From contig DAINRO010000002.1 in NCBI GenBank assembly GCA_036741795.1, positions 28,179 through 92,178 on the forward strand: a DNA stretch of 64,000 nt, given 5' to 3'. The stretch is from DATKKM01 sp036741795. Lineage in GTDB: Bacteria; Chloroflexota; Dehalococcoidia; SM23-28-2; RBG-16-64-32. Below are positions 25,130 to 34,093 of this stretch, one piece after another. Under the pieces are notes generated by a model. That model was not told the DNA's origin. It did not search any database and worked only from the letters and a program-made list of their open reading frames with translations. Each line of letters starts with the position of its first letter. The first letter of the stretch is position 1. Made by a program: the position numbers and the translations under genes.

Positions 25130-25138
25130 TGCTAGACT
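25130..25138 (+). promoter_or_regulatory. Extended -10 of gatB
   Basis: TGC-TAGACT lies 12 bases before the gatB ATG, with no good -35 and no Shine-Dalgarno. It matches the TGC-TAGAnT pattern seen before several other genes here. Confidence 0.5.
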
Positions 25139-25150
25139 AAGGCGCAACCC

Positions 25151-26629
25151 ATGACCACCGCCACGACCACGCAGTACGAGACCGTAATCGGCATCGAGGT
25201 CCACGCGCAGTTGCTGACCCGCAGCAAGATGTTCTGCGGGTGCACCATGCCAACTCTGCAATCGCCCCCCAATACCCACGTTGATCCCGTGTGCCTCGGC
25301 ATGCCCGGCGTACTGCCGGTGATGAACTCCCGGGCGGTGGACTTGACGATCATGACGGGCCTCGCGCTCAACTGCACGATCGCCTCCGAGGCCAAGTTTG
25401 ACCGCAAGAACTACCACTACCCGGACCTGATGAAGGGGTACCAGATCTCCGAGTACGATCTCCCTATCTGCGTCAACGGCTGGCTGGAGATCGAGGTCGA
25501 CGGCGACACGAAGCGGGTCGGCATCACCCGCGTCCACCTCGAAGAGGACACGGCCCGTCTGCAACACCAAACCGATCCCGTCACCGGTGAACACTTCTCA
25601 CTCGTCGACGTCAACCGCGCCGGAGTTCCCCTGATGGAAATAGTCTCCGAGCCGGACATCCGCTCGGCGGAGGAAGCACGGGCCTACCTGCAGAAGCTAC
25701 GGCAGGTCCTGCGCTACATTGGCGCCAGCGAAGCCAACATGGAGGCCGGGCAGATGCGCTGCGAGCCGAACGTCAGCATCCGGCCCGAGGGCGTGAGCGA
25801 GTTCGGCCAGAAGGTGGAGCTGAAGAACATCAACAGCTTCAAGCACGCTTACGATGCAATCCACTTCGAGGAGAAGCGCCAGGCCGAGGTGCTGAACTCC
25901 GGCGGCCGCGTTGTCCAGGAGACGCGAGGCTGGCGCGAGGACACCAATCAGGCCGTCCCCCAGCGCACCAAGGAGTTCGCCGAGGACTACCGCTACTTCC
26001 CTGAACCTGACCTTCCCCCGCTCGCGATCTCCGAGGAGTGGGTGCAGCGCATCCGTGAGAGCATGCCGGAACTGCCGGATGCCAAGCGCCATCGGTTCGA
26101 ATCGAGCTACGGGCTCTCCGACTATGACGCGCGCGTCCTGGCGGAGTCCCGCGCCCGTGGAGACTTCTTCGAGGAGACGGTGGCAATCGCTGGACCGGAG
26201 CGCGCGAAGACGATCGCCAACTGGATCAACGGCGACTTCGCCCGACTGCTCAACGCCACCGCCGGCGCCGACATCGGGGACTCTCGAGTCACCGCCGCGG
26301 CCCTCGCCGAGTTGGTCGCACTGCAGGGGTCCGGCGCCATTTCCGGAAAGACCGCCAAGGACGTGTTCGAGCAGATGTTCACGACCGGGTCGTCGCCGAA
26401 GTCGATCGTCGAGCAGCAGGGGCTAGGACAGATTGAGTCCACGGACGAGGTGTCATCCGCTGCGGCCGCCGTCATCGCTACGAACGAAAAGGCCGTCCAG
26501 GACTATCGCAGCGGCAAGGAGGAAGCGATCAAGTTCCTGGTCGGGCAGGTGATGAAGGAGACGCGCGGCCGGGCGAGACCGGATGTCGCCGAAAAAATGC
26601 TCCGGGAAAAACTAACGGATGGGGCGTAG
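25151..26629 (+). CDS. gatB: Asp-tRNA(Asn)/Glu-tRNA(Gln) amidotransferase subunit B
   Basis: A 492-residue GatB, close to the normal length. The opening ETVIGIEVHAQL (residues 11-22) is the family signature, with FCGC and the kinase-like cradle SEYDLPICVNG and VGITRVHLEEDTARLQH, then GVPLMEIVSEPD. The C-terminal tail domain ends RPDVAEKMLREKL. GatB phosphorylates mischarged Glu- or Asp-tRNA and passes it ammonia from GatA. Neither gatA nor gatC is adjacent. Confidence 0.97.
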   Translation: MTTATTTQYETVIGIEVHAQLLTRSKMFCGCTMPTLQSPPNTHVDPVCLGMPGVLPVMNSRAVDLTIMTGLALNCTIASEAKFDRKNYHYPDLMKGYQISEYDLPICVNGWLEIEVDGDTKRVGITRVHLEEDTARLQHQTDPVTGEHFSLVDVNRAGVPLMEIVSEPDIRSAEEARAYLQKLRQVLRYIGASEANMEAGQMRCEPNVSIRPEGVSEFGQKVELKNINSFKHAYDAIHFEEKRQAEVLNSGGRVVQETRGWREDTNQAVPQRTKEFAEDYRYFPEPDLPPLAISEEWVQRIRESMPELPDAKRHRFESSYGLSDYDARVLAESRARGDFFEETVAIAGPERAKTIANWINGDFARLLNATAGADIGDSRVTAAALAELVALQGSGAISGKTAKDVFEQMFTTGSSPKSIVEQQGLGQIESTDEVSSAAAAVIATNEKAVQDYRSGKEEAIKFLVGQVMKETRGRARPDVAEKMLREKLTDGA

Positions 26630-26662
26630 TCAAATGCCGTTGCGGCGCGTTACTACCTGCAG

Positions 26663-28018
26663 ATGAAACGAATATTCGCGTTCGACTTCCTTAAGTGGTT
26701 CTACCCGGGCATGCACATCAAGCGCTGGCTTGCCCTCACCATTATCGGCGTTGCGATGCTCACCTTCGGCCTCAGCTACATCGTGCGCGAGGCCTATCTC
26801 ACTGGTTTCACCCTCCCTGACTTCTTCTACTACCTGACGCTCCAGTTCATCCCCCGCTATGTCCGTGGCGCCGCCTACATGCTCTCCGCCATGGGCCTCA
26901 TCCTCTTCTCCATCTACAAACTCAACGAGTCGCTGCTCAATGTCCTCGTGCCCAACCGCAGCCGTACCGAGAGTATCGTCAACACCATCTACACCCAGCG
27001 TTTCCTCCGCAAAGGCCCAAAGATCGTCGCCATCGGCGGCGGCACGGGCCTATCAAGTCTCCTTCGTGGCCTCAAGGAGTACACGGGCAACCTGACCGCC
27101 ATCGTCACGGTGGCCGACGACGGCGGTTCCTCCGGGGTCCTCCGGCGTGAACTCGGCGTCCTGCCTCCGGGAGACGTCCGCAACTGCATCGCCGCCCTCG
27201 CCGACGCCGAGCCCTTGGTCACGAAACTGTTCCAGTACCGCTTCTCAGACGGTTCCGGACTCGCCGGGCATTCTTTCGGGAACCTCTTCATCGTCGCCAT
27301 GTCAGGCGTCGTTGGGAACTTCGAGGACGCCATCCGCCAAACGAGCCGGGTGCTCGCCGTGCGGGGGCAGATCATTCCCTCAACTCTGGCGAACGTCACA
27401 CTCTGCGCTCGCACTGAGGACATGCAGACGATCCAGGGGGAATCCTTGATCGGAGGGGAACACGGCGAAGGCCACGATTCCCGCATACAGGAGGTCTACC
27501 TCCTGCCCGAGAATCCACCCGCCCACCCGGAAGCGGTGCGCGCGATCCTCGAAGCAGACCTCATCGTTCTCGGGCCCGGAAGCCTCTACACCAGCGTCAT
27601 GCCGAACCTTCTGGTCGAGGGCGTCCGCCGCAGCATCCTCGCCTCGTCCGCGCCCAAGGTCTACGTCTGTAACGTCGCCACGCAACATGGCGAGACGGAC
27701 GGCTTTGATGTGGCGGCCCACGTGAAGGCAATCGAGGAGCATGTCGGGCGCTCGGTTATCGACTATGTCATTGCCAACAGCAACATGCCGCACAGCATCC
27801 CCAAAGCGCCCCAGTCGGAGCCCGTTCGTCTGGACGCAAACGTGAATAATGGAATACGATTGGTGCTGGCCGACGTAATCAGTGATGAGAACCGCTACCA
27901 TCACGACTCGGCCAAGCTCGCACAGGCCGTGATGCAGATTTACCTCGACCGCGGCCAGGTACCAGCGGAACCCGAGGAGGTGCTCCTCGAGGTTGACCTG
28001 GTTACTGCCGATAACTAA
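26663..28018 (+). CDS. yvcK: YvcK/CofD-like gluconeogenesis factor with N-terminal membrane domain
   Basis: A 451-residue protein. Residues 20-100 hold two transmembrane helices (WLALTIIGVAMLTFGLSYIV and YVRGAAYMLSAMGLILF). The CofD/YvcK domain starts IVAIGGGTGLSSLLRGLK at about 114 and continues with TVADDGGSSG, LPPGDVRNCIAAL, GHSFGNLFIVAM and GPGSLYTSVMPNLL. YvcK binds UDP-GlcNAc in other bacteria and affects carbon flow and cell shape. The membrane-anchored form is a variant. It begins 33 bases after gatB and is followed closely by secG. Confidence 0.93.
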   Translation: MKRIFAFDFLKWFYPGMHIKRWLALTIIGVAMLTFGLSYIVREAYLTGFTLPDFFYYLTLQFIPRYVRGAAYMLSAMGLILFSIYKLNESLLNVLVPNRSRTESIVNTIYTQRFLRKGPKIVAIGGGTGLSSLLRGLKEYTGNLTAIVTVADDGGSSGVLRRELGVLPPGDVRNCIAALADAEPLVTKLFQYRFSDGSGLAGHSFGNLFIVAMSGVVGNFEDAIRQTSRVLAVRGQIIPSTLANVTLCARTEDMQTIQGESLIGGEHGEGHDSRIQEVYLLPENPPAHPEAVRAILEADLIVLGPGSLYTSVMPNLLVEGVRRSILASSAPKVYVCNVATQHGETDGFDVAAHVKAIEEHVGRSVIDYVIANSNMPHSIPKAPQSEPVRLDANVNNGIRLVLADVISDENRYHHDSAKLAQAVMQIYLDRGQVPAEPEEVLLEVDLVTADN

Positions 28019-28030
28019 GAGAGATTTTCC

Positions 28031-28249
28031 ATGGACGTTGAAGACGCGCTTTCGCTAGCTGCAATCCTTGTATCGATCGCCCTGATCGCCGTGATCCTTC
28101 TACAGGTGAAGGGCGAGGGTGTAGGCGGACTCCAGAGCGGTTCGTTTGTGCGCACCCGCAGAGGCCTTGAGAAAACGTTATTCCAGCTCACGATCGTACT
28201 CAGTGTTGTCTGGATCGGCGTTTGTGCACTTGCGGTTTACGTGAACTAA
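28031..28249 (+). CDS. secG: Preprotein translocase subunit SecG
   Basis: A 72-residue protein with two transmembrane helices (AAILVSIALIAVILLQV at about 9-25 and FQLTIVLSVVWIGVCALAVY at about 51-70), joined by a Gly-rich loop GEGVGGLQSGSF and the family segment RTRRGLEK. SecG assists SecYE protein export. It is 12 bases after yvcK and 25 before the substrate-binding protein gene. Confidence 0.93.
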   Translation: MDVEDALSLAAILVSIALIAVILLQVKGEGVGGLQSGSFVRTRRGLEKTLFQLTIVLSVVWIGVCALAVYVN

Positions 28250-28274
28250 CTCCCGCACCGCCCGCTCCTCTTTT

Positions 28275-29945
28275 ATGAGTATCGATAGTTCGTCGTCGCC
28301 TCCCACAAGGCACCGCGCGGGTTGGCCTCTCCTGGGTGTCCTTGGCGCCGGCGTTGTGCTCTTTGTCCTCGCCTTCTGGGTAATCACCGATCCGCTCGGC
28401 GATGAGCACTCGACCGGCAGGATCAAATACACCGAGGCCGTCGTCGGGGTCCCTGCCCGGATCAACCCCCTCTTCGTCCACCTCAGCGACGCTGACCGAG
28501 ATGTCTCTTCCCTCGTCTTTTCCGGGCTCATACGCCTCGACGGCGCCGGTAGTCCGCAGCCTGACCTCGCCGAACGGTGGGATGTGGCTGAGGACGGCAA
28601 GACGGTTACGTTCCACCTCAGGAAGGGAGTGACATGGCACACGGGCGCGGAGTTTTCGGCGTCCGATGTTCTGTTCACGTACGCGCTACTGGCGTCACCT
28701 GAACTCGAGAGTGATCCGGAGCAGTCATCGCTGTGGGCGTCGGTAAAGTGTGCCGCGCCGGACTCACTGACCGTGTCTTGCGTCCTGCCGGAACCTTATT
28801 CGCCCTTCCTCACGTATGCCTCGGTCGGCATTCTTCCACAGTACCTTCTCGAAGGCGTCACCCCCCAGGCGCTCGCGGACGACGATTTCAACCGTTCACC
28901 CGTCGGCACTGGTCCGTATCAACTTACGCGCCTTAACGAGACCAGTGCGACGCTTCGGGCCAACGACCATTATTACTTCGGACGGCCAGGCCTCGATGAA
29001 GTGGAGTTGAGGTTCTTCCCCGATATCGGCGCGGCCGCCGCCGAACTCGTTGGCGGAGAGGTCCAGGGGCTGATGGTCGACCTTTCAATCGACCCGGACG
29101 ATTTCCAGGCCCTGGAGTCGATCGATTCAATCGACGGGTACGTTTCCAGCCGCAGCGCCTACACCAGCCTCTTCCTGAACAACACGACACCGCCACTTAA
29201 CGAACCAGCTGTCCGGCGAGCCGTTGCCCTCGCGATCGACAAGGACTCCATCATCTCCAGTCTGCTCGGCGGACGCGGCGTGCCCGTGGATACACCGGTA
29301 GTACCGGGCGGTTGGGCGTTCGACGAAGCGCTGTCCGTGCCGGGCCACGACATCGGCGAGGCCCGCACCGTACTCGACGAGGCCGGCTGGGTGCAATCGG
29401 ACGGTGGAACACGAACCAAGGGCTCCGCTGAATTGCGTATCACATTGCTGACCGACGAAGACCCTCTCCGGGGCGCCGTGGCGGAAATGGTCGCGGACCA
29501 GTTGAAAGACATCGGCGTCGCGACAACAGTGTCCCAGGAGACGTCCAGCGATCTTGTCCGCGAGTTTCTCACGCCCCGCAATTACCAGGCCGCCATTTTC
29601 GGGTGGGATACCGGCCCAGACCCCGACCCGTACCCCGCGTGGCATAGTTCCCAGGCCCGGGACAGTGGCCGAAATATAGCCGGGTACGCCAACGATTCCG
29701 CCGACGAACAGATGGAGAAGGCGAGGCAATCGTTTACGGGAGAAGAGCGCGGGGCACTCTACGCATCCTTCCAGTCGTTGTTCGTTGAAGATGCCGCGAG
29801 CGTTCCCCTCTACTCGCACCTCTACACCTACTATGTGGGTAAGGAGTTCGCGAGCGTGGATCCGGGGCTATTGTTCTGGCCGTCCTCCCGGTTTCGCAAT
29901 ATCGAAGAGTGGCGGTACACACCTGCTGCCAAAATCGGGGGTTGA
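28275..29945 (+). CDS. Peptide/solute ABC-transporter substrate-binding protein (SBP family 5), membrane anchored
   Basis: A 556-residue extracytoplasmic binding protein of the OppA/DppA type. One transmembrane anchor at about 18-38 (LLGVLGAGVVLFVLAFWVIT) replaces the usual lipobox. Domain signatures are INPLFVHLSDADRDVSSLVFSGL, then DLAERWDVAEDGKTVTFHLRKGVTWH near residue 97 and VRRAVALAIDKDSI near 316. Ligands in this family are peptides, nickel or sugars. No permease or ATPase gene is nearby, so its transporter partner must lie elsewhere or it acts independently. Confidence 0.9.
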   Translation: MSIDSSSSPPTRHRAGWPLLGVLGAGVVLFVLAFWVITDPLGDEHSTGRIKYTEAVVGVPARINPLFVHLSDADRDVSSLVFSGLIRLDGAGSPQPDLAERWDVAEDGKTVTFHLRKGVTWHTGAEFSASDVLFTYALLASPELESDPEQSSLWASVKCAAPDSLTVSCVLPEPYSPFLTYASVGILPQYLLEGVTPQALADDDFNRSPVGTGPYQLTRLNETSATLRANDHYYFGRPGLDEVELRFFPDIGAAAAELVGGEVQGLMVDLSIDPDDFQALESIDSIDGYVSSRSAYTSLFLNNTTPPLNEPAVRRAVALAIDKDSIISSLLGGRGVPVDTPVVPGGWAFDEALSVPGHDIGEARTVLDEAGWVQSDGGTRTKGSAELRITLLTDEDPLRGAVAEMVADQLKDIGVATTVSQETSSDLVREFLTPRNYQAAIFGWDTGPDPDPYPAWHSSQARDSGRNIAGYANDSADEQMEKARQSFTGEERGALYASFQSLFVEDAASVPLYSHLYTYYVGKEFASVDPGLLFWPSSRFRNIEEWRYTPAAKIGG

Positions 29946-29951
29946 AGTCCT

Positions 29952-30110
29952 GTGACGGGCGTTGAACTCCTGGCGATACTCATAGCAGTTATCGCCGGGT
30001 GTGGTCTTGCCTGGTTCGAGATGGGCCGTGATCGCGACTTCCTCGGCGCCGCTGTCATTCTCATCGGTGCCCTTCTCGTTGGCGGATTCGTTTCGGTCCT
30101 GATTACCTAG
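29952..30110 (+). CDS. Small two-helix membrane protein (52 aa)
   Basis: A GTG-started ORF beginning 6 bases after the binding-protein stop. It has two hydrophobic segments, ELLAILIAVIAGCGLAWF and FLGAAVILIGALLVGGFVSV, around a charged turn EMGRDRD. The TAG stop shares the palindrome CTAG (30107-30110) with the stop of the convergent lipoprotein gene. I do not recognise a family. It could be a transcript-linked accessory of the binding protein. Missing Shine-Dalgarno lowers confidence. Confidence 0.5.
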   Translation: MTGVELLAILIAVIAGCGLAWFEMGRDRDFLGAAVILIGALLVGGFVSVLIT

Positions 30111-30694
30111 CGAGGCATAACTATCACCGGGATCTGGACGACGTTTGTCGCCCGTCCGGTGTCGGTCGTCCCCAGGTAGACCCAGAGGCAATACGGCGTC
30201 GGCGCCGTCACCCCATTGATCACGATGTCGGCCGCGAAGGGCCGGGTGAAATCGTTAACCTCGAGCCCCGGGGGGGCAACCCTGTATTCGCGGGAGAGCG
30301 GGGGTAAGTTGTTCACCTGCAGCACGGTCTGCTTCTGGTCCACGACGGAGACTGAGAGACCCTTTTCGTCCTGCCCGATCGTCGATCCCCACCCTCGCAC
30401 GTGCACGGGGACGGTCACTTGCGCGTTCGCCTTCGGCTCCTCCACCTGGAGTTGACTGGGAGGTGCAGGGTTAGGGTTGGTCGAGCAAACCACCAACGGT
30501 GTTACCGACGGCGTAGGGCTGGGTGTCGCCGTCCGGCGCACACGTGGCGTCGCCGAGCCGCTCGGGGTGACCACGATAACCTCGACGGGGTTGGACACCT
30601 CCGGGCTCTCTTCATCGCCTCCGCACGCGGTCGCGACTAGAAGGGCGCCTGCGGTCGTGGCGATGCAGAGGGCGCAGAACTTCACGAATGACAT
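30107..30694 (-). CDS. Lipoprotein with Gmad2-like immunoglobulin domain
   Basis: A 195-residue secreted lipoprotein: signal with lipobox VATACG at about residue 24, an acidic then Ser/Thr/Pro-rich linker (about 45-75), and a C-terminal beta-sandwich (about 82-195) resembling the Gmad2 domain (LQVEEPKANAQVTVPVHVRGW as far as NVVQIPVIV). Gmad2 domains occur in spore germination and cell-surface proteins; the function here is unknown. It is divergent from fmt, and its stop overlaps that of the small membrane protein by the CTAG palindrome. Confidence 0.75.
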   Translation of the reverse strand: MSFVKFCALCIATTAGALLVATACGGDEESPEVSNPVEVIVVTPSGSATPRVRRTATPSPTPSVTPLVVCSTNPNPAPPSQLQVEEPKANAQVTVPVHVRGWGSTIGQDEKGLSVSVVDQKQTVLQVNNLPPLSREYRVAPPGLEVNDFTRPFAADIVINGVTAPTPYCLWVYLGTTDTGRATNVVQIPVIVMPR

Positions 30695-30783
30695 GACAAC
30701 TACGTAAACGCTCGTTGTGGCGCGCCGGTTGCCTCTGCCTGTGCGACTTTGCCGTCAGGCGCCGCTGGGTCATACTCGCCGTG

Positions 30784-31740
30784 ATGTCCATCGTGTTCAT
30801 AGGGACGCCAGAATTCGCCGTTCCTTCGCTGAAGGCTCTCGTCGACACCGGGCCCGACATCGCCGCAGTGGTAACCCAGCCTGACCGCCCGGCTGGACGC
30901 GGGCGCACGCTCACGCCGTCGTCGGTGAAGGCCGCCGCGACCGAACACGGTCTGACGGTCCTACAACCCGCGAGCCTTCGTGATCCCGAGGCCGTGGAGC
31001 AACTCCGAAAGCTCGCGCCAGAAGTGATGGTGGCGGTCGCGTACGGCCAGATACTCCGGCGAGAGGTTCTGGAGATACCACCAAAGGGCGTGCTCAACGT
31101 TCATCCTTCGCTGCTGCCCCGATGGCGCGGTGCCACGCCGATACCGGCGGCTATCCTGGCGGGCGACAACGAGACCGGAGTCTCGATCATGCTCATGGAC
31201 CAGGGCATGGATTCCGGGCCAATCCTGGCGCAGCAGACGACGCGGTTGTCCGACTCCGAAACTACTGCAACCCTCACGGCATCACTGGCTGAAGTTGGCG
31301 CATCCCTATTGGCCCACACACTCCCGCGATGGCTCAACGGGGAGATCACACCACGACCCCAGAACGAGGAAGTCGCCACGGTTTGCCACCCGCTTACTAA
31401 AGGAGATGGCGCAATCGACTGGACACGCCCGGCGACCGAAATCTGGCGCCAGGTCCGGGCCTACGATCCGTGGCCGGGAGCGTTCACGCCATTCGACGGT
31501 GAGAGTCTGAGGATCTGGTCGGCCTGGCCGATTGAAGCGGTGCCATCCAGTGAGGCCGTGGGGACGATCCTGGGTATACCAGAAGATGCGCCACTGGAAG
31601 CCCAGGATGCGGCCTTCGCGGTTCAGACCGGAGACGGGGTGCTCGCTATCCACGAGGTGCAGCGGGCGGGGCGTAATCGCCTATCGTCGAAGGAATTTCT
31701 GCGAGGCAGTCCCGGTTTGATTGGGACCGTATTGGGTTAG
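30784..31740 (+). CDS. fmt: Methionyl-tRNA formyltransferase
   Basis: About 318 residues. The fold opens SIVFIGTPEFAVPSLKAL, then VVTQPDRPAGRGRTLTPSSVK. The catalytic Asn-His-Asp region includes LNVHPSLLPRWRGATPIPAAI near residue 105, with the Asp downstream in LMDQGMDSGPIL. The C-terminal tRNA-binding domain starts near 205. It formylates initiator Met-tRNA using 10-formyl-THF. ATG 30784 is preferred (GTG 30781 is possible). CATACT at 30771-30776, with TTGCCG 16 bp before it, would give a nearly leaderless mRNA. Confidence 0.95.
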   Translation: MSIVFIGTPEFAVPSLKALVDTGPDIAAVVTQPDRPAGRGRTLTPSSVKAAATEHGLTVLQPASLRDPEAVEQLRKLAPEVMVAVAYGQILRREVLEIPPKGVLNVHPSLLPRWRGATPIPAAILAGDNETGVSIMLMDQGMDSGPILAQQTTRLSDSETTATLTASLAEVGASLLAHTLPRWLNGEITPRPQNEEVATVCHPLTKGDGAIDWTRPATEIWRQVRAYDPWPGAFTPFDGESLRIWSAWPIEAVPSSEAVGTILGIPEDAPLEAQDAAFAVQTGDGVLAIHEVQRAGRNRLSSKEFLRGSPGLIGTVLG

Positions 31741-31747
31741 CCGGAAG

Positions 31748-32434
31748 CTACTCGCTCTCGGCTTCGCCTTCCTCGGCGGCGGGAGCCGCTGCGCCCTCGC
31801 CCTCTTCGCCCTCGGCAGCGCCCTCCTCGCCCTCGACGCCTTCCTCGCCCTCCTCCAGTTCGGAGCGCTCGGCCGCAGGCAGGTCAACCCTGGCGACGAC
31901 GATCTCCGGGTCGTGGACGATCTCGGAGTCCTCGGGTGCCACCAGGTCCGACACGTGGAGTGAGTGGCCGATCTCCGTCAGGCCGGTGACATCGGCTTCG
32001 ATGGAGGACGGGATGTTCGTCGGCAGGGCCTCTACCAAAACCGCGTTCAGGTCGTGCGTAAGGATGGCGCCGTAAGTGTCCACGGCAGGAGAGAGCCCGA
32101 CGAAGTGGATCGGGACCTCGATCGTGATCTTGGCGGAAAGGTCGATCTGGTGAAAGTCAATGTGAAGTACTTCGTCAGTGACGGGATTGCGCTGGACGTT
32201 CTTGATGAAAGTCGGGCGTTCGGCGCCGTCGAGCTGGACGTAGATGATCTCCGTGCGACCGTGACCCTTCATCAGGAGGCGCAGTTCGTCCGTTGGGACC
32301 TGAACGGCCACAGAGTCGAGCTTGTTACCGTAGATGTTGGCGGGCACGAAGCCAGAGCGCCGCAGCGCCTTCACTTTTTTGCCCAGTGTCTCGCGGTGGG
32401 CAACGTTCAGTTGGGTCTTCGTGTCCTGGGCCAT
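31748..32434 (-). CDS. rplY: Ribosomal protein bL25 (CTC form)
   Basis: A 228-residue bL25/CTC protein that binds 5S rRNA. The N-terminal L25 domain begins TQLNVAHRETLGKKVKALRRSG with FVPANIYG; the TL5/CTC beta domain includes VLHIDFHQIDLSAKITIEVPIHFVG near residue 85. The last 40 residues are an acidic Glu/Gly/Ala tail typical of the long form. AAGGAG lies 8 bases before ATG 32434. It is convergent with fmt, 7 bases apart, and divergent from tetR. Confidence 0.95.
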   Translation of the reverse strand: MAQDTKTQLNVAHRETLGKKVKALRRSGFVPANIYGNKLDSVAVQVPTDELRLLMKGHGRTEIIYVQLDGAERPTFIKNVQRNPVTDEVLHIDFHQIDLSAKITIEVPIHFVGLSPAVDTYGAILTHDLNAVLVEALPTNIPSSIEADVTGLTEIGHSLHVSDLVAPEDSEIVHDPEIVVARVDLPAAERSELEEGEEGVEGEEGAAEGEEGEGAAAPAAEEGEAESE

Positions 32435-32464
32435 GGGGAAATCTCCTTGTTTCGGTGCCCAATC

Positions 32465-32493
32465 AGCGTATCGGACAGTGTGTGGGCCGTCAA
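32465..32493 (-). promoter_or_regulatory. Promoter of rplY
   Basis: On the minus strand TTGACG (32493-32488) and TACGCT (32470-32465) are separated by exactly 17 bp, 31 bases before the ATG, leaving room for the visible AAGGAG. Confidence 0.65.
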
Positions 32494-32505
32494 ACAGGCG
32501 GGGAA

Positions 32506-32549
32506 TGTGACCCACGTCACACTTGCCCCTCACAGGACCGTGCTAGAGT
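32506..32549 (+). promoter_or_regulatory. CRP/FNR-type site and extended -10 of tetR
   Basis: TGTGA-N6-TCACA (32506-32521) is centred 30.5 bp before TGC-TAGAGT (-10 hexamer 32544-32549). With a start near 32556, the site is centred at about -42.5, the position of class II CRP/FNR activation, and the -35 is poor. A TetR operator is the alternative reading of the same palindrome. Confidence 0.6.
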
Positions 32550-32558
32550 TGTGCGTGC

Positions 32559-33200
32559 ATGCGCACTTACACCCCCGCCCCCTTCGCTCCGCGCGATAAA
32601 GAGCAGCGCCAGATTGCCCTCATCGAGGCCGCCAACGCGGTGTTCGCCGAACGCGGATTCGACGCGGCTACCACCCGCGAGATCGCAGAGCGCGCCGGCT
32701 GCGCTGAGGGACTGATCCACCGCTACTTCGCCGGCAAGCGCGGCCTCCTCCTCGCGATTATGGATCACAAGACCCTCGCCACTGGCACCGACTTCGCCTC
32801 GGAGCTGCCGCTCCGCGATTCCGTCCAGGAGGAGATCGAGCAGATCCTCCTCCACGACATCGACTCCAAGTGGGAGAAGCGCGACTTCATGCGCGTCTCC
32901 GTCTCCCAGGCAGCCATTGACCCGGAGTTCGGCGAAGCCGTCCGCGAGCGCGTCCAGAGCCGCATCGTCGGCGCCATAGCAGCCCGCCTGCGCGTCCACC
33001 AGGACGCCGGTCGTATCCGTCCCGATGTAGACATCGACGCGATCGCCTCGGCGGTCAGCGGCCTCGGCTTCGCCACCGGGTTCATGGCCCGCATCGCCTT
33101 CGGCGAACCACGTGAGAATTGCATCAACTCAGCCCGCGCCGCCGCCGAGGCTATCGCCCTCGGCATCGCCCCGCACAATCAGACAGGAGGCTCAAATTGA
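32559..33200 (+). CDS. TetR family transcriptional regulator
   Basis: A 213-residue regulator. The N-terminal HTH is ALIEAANAVFAERGFDAATT with REIAERAGCAEGLIHRYFAGKRGLL (about 19-65); the ligand-binding helical domain covers about 80-205. Its stop overlaps the TTG start of the LLM oxidoreductase and an MFS exporter follows, so it probably controls detoxification or uptake of the compound handled by these two. ATG 32559 is nine bases after the -10, with no Shine-Dalgarno. Confidence 0.92.
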   Translation: MRTYTPAPFAPRDKEQRQIALIEAANAVFAERGFDAATTREIAERAGCAEGLIHRYFAGKRGLLLAIMDHKTLATGTDFASELPLRDSVQEEIEQILLHDIDSKWEKRDFMRVSVSQAAIDPEFGEAVRERVQSRIVGAIAARLRVHQDAGRIRPDVDIDAIASAVSGLGFATGFMARIAFGEPRENCINSARAAAEAIALGIAPHNQTGGSN

Positions 33201-34081
33201 AGATCGGACTGCAGGTACCAAGTTTCACGTGGCCCAGCGGCCCCGAGTCCATCGGGCCCACGCTCAAGGACATCGCCCGCACCGCCGAAAGTGCCGGTTT
33301 TGACTCCATCTGGGTGATGGACCACTACTTCCAGATCCCCGGCGTCGGCCCCGTCGAGCACGACATGCTGGAGGCCTATACCACCCTCGGCTTCATCGCC
33401 GGCGAGACTTCGCGCGTCGGCCTCGGCGTCCTCATCACCGGCGTCACCTACCGCCACCCCGGCGTCCTGATCAAGGCCGCGACCACCGTCGACGTCCTGT
33501 CCGGTGGCCGCGCCTGGCTGGGCATCGGCGCCGCCTGGTTCGAGCGCGAGCACCTGGGCCTGGGTGTCCCCTTTCCGCCGATGAAAGAGCGCTTCGAGCG
33601 CCTCGAGGAGGCCCTGCAGATCGCCCACCAGATGTGGGATCCGGAGAACAACGGTCCCTACGAGGGCAAGCACTACCAGTTGGCGGAGACGCTCTGCGTC
33701 CCCCAGCCCCTTTCCAGGCCACATCCGCGCATCATGGTCGGCGGCACCGGCGAGAAGAAGACGCTCCGCTTCGTCGCGAAGTACGCCGACGCCTGCAACA
33801 TTTTCTCGATGGCCGGCCCGGAGTTCGTCCGCCAGAAGCTGGATGTCCTGAAGGAGCACTGCGAGCGCGAGGGGCGCAACTACGACGACATCGAGAAGAC
33901 TGTGTACACGATCCTCAACGTCGGAACCAACGGTGAACTGGCGGACGCCCTCGTCCAGCAACTTGGCCCCCTGGCCGAAATGGGCGTCCAGACGGCGCTC
34001 GGGGGGATGCCCGGCGTCGATACCCTCAAGCCCATCGAGATCGTCGGCCGCGACGTGATCCCGCAGGTGAGCAAGCTCTAG
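33197..34081 (+). CDS. LLM class F420-dependent oxidoreductase
   Basis: A 294-residue luciferase-like TIM barrel from TTG 33197, which has GGAGG 7 bases upstream and overlaps the tetR stop. Family blocks: IGLQVPSFTWP at the N-terminus, AGFDSIWVMDHYFQIPGVG near residue 35, RVGLGVLITGVTYRHPGVLIKAATTVDVLSGGRAWLGIGAAW (about 75-116) and HPRIMVGGTGEKKTLRFVAKYAD near 178. Relatives use reduced F420 to reduce or oxidise small organic substrates. Operon with tetR and an exporter suggests xenobiotic metabolism. Confidence 0.9.
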   Translation: MKIGLQVPSFTWPSGPESIGPTLKDIARTAESAGFDSIWVMDHYFQIPGVGPVEHDMLEAYTTLGFIAGETSRVGLGVLITGVTYRHPGVLIKAATTVDVLSGGRAWLGIGAAWFEREHLGLGVPFPPMKERFERLEEALQIAHQMWDPENNGPYEGKHYQLAETLCVPQPLSRPHPRIMVGGTGEKKTLRFVAKYADACNIFSMAGPEFVRQKLDVLKEHCEREGRNYDDIEKTVYTILNVGTNGELADALVQQLGPLAEMGVQTALGGMPGVDTLKPIEIVGRDVIPQVSKL

Positions 34082-34093
34082 GACAGACGCAGC

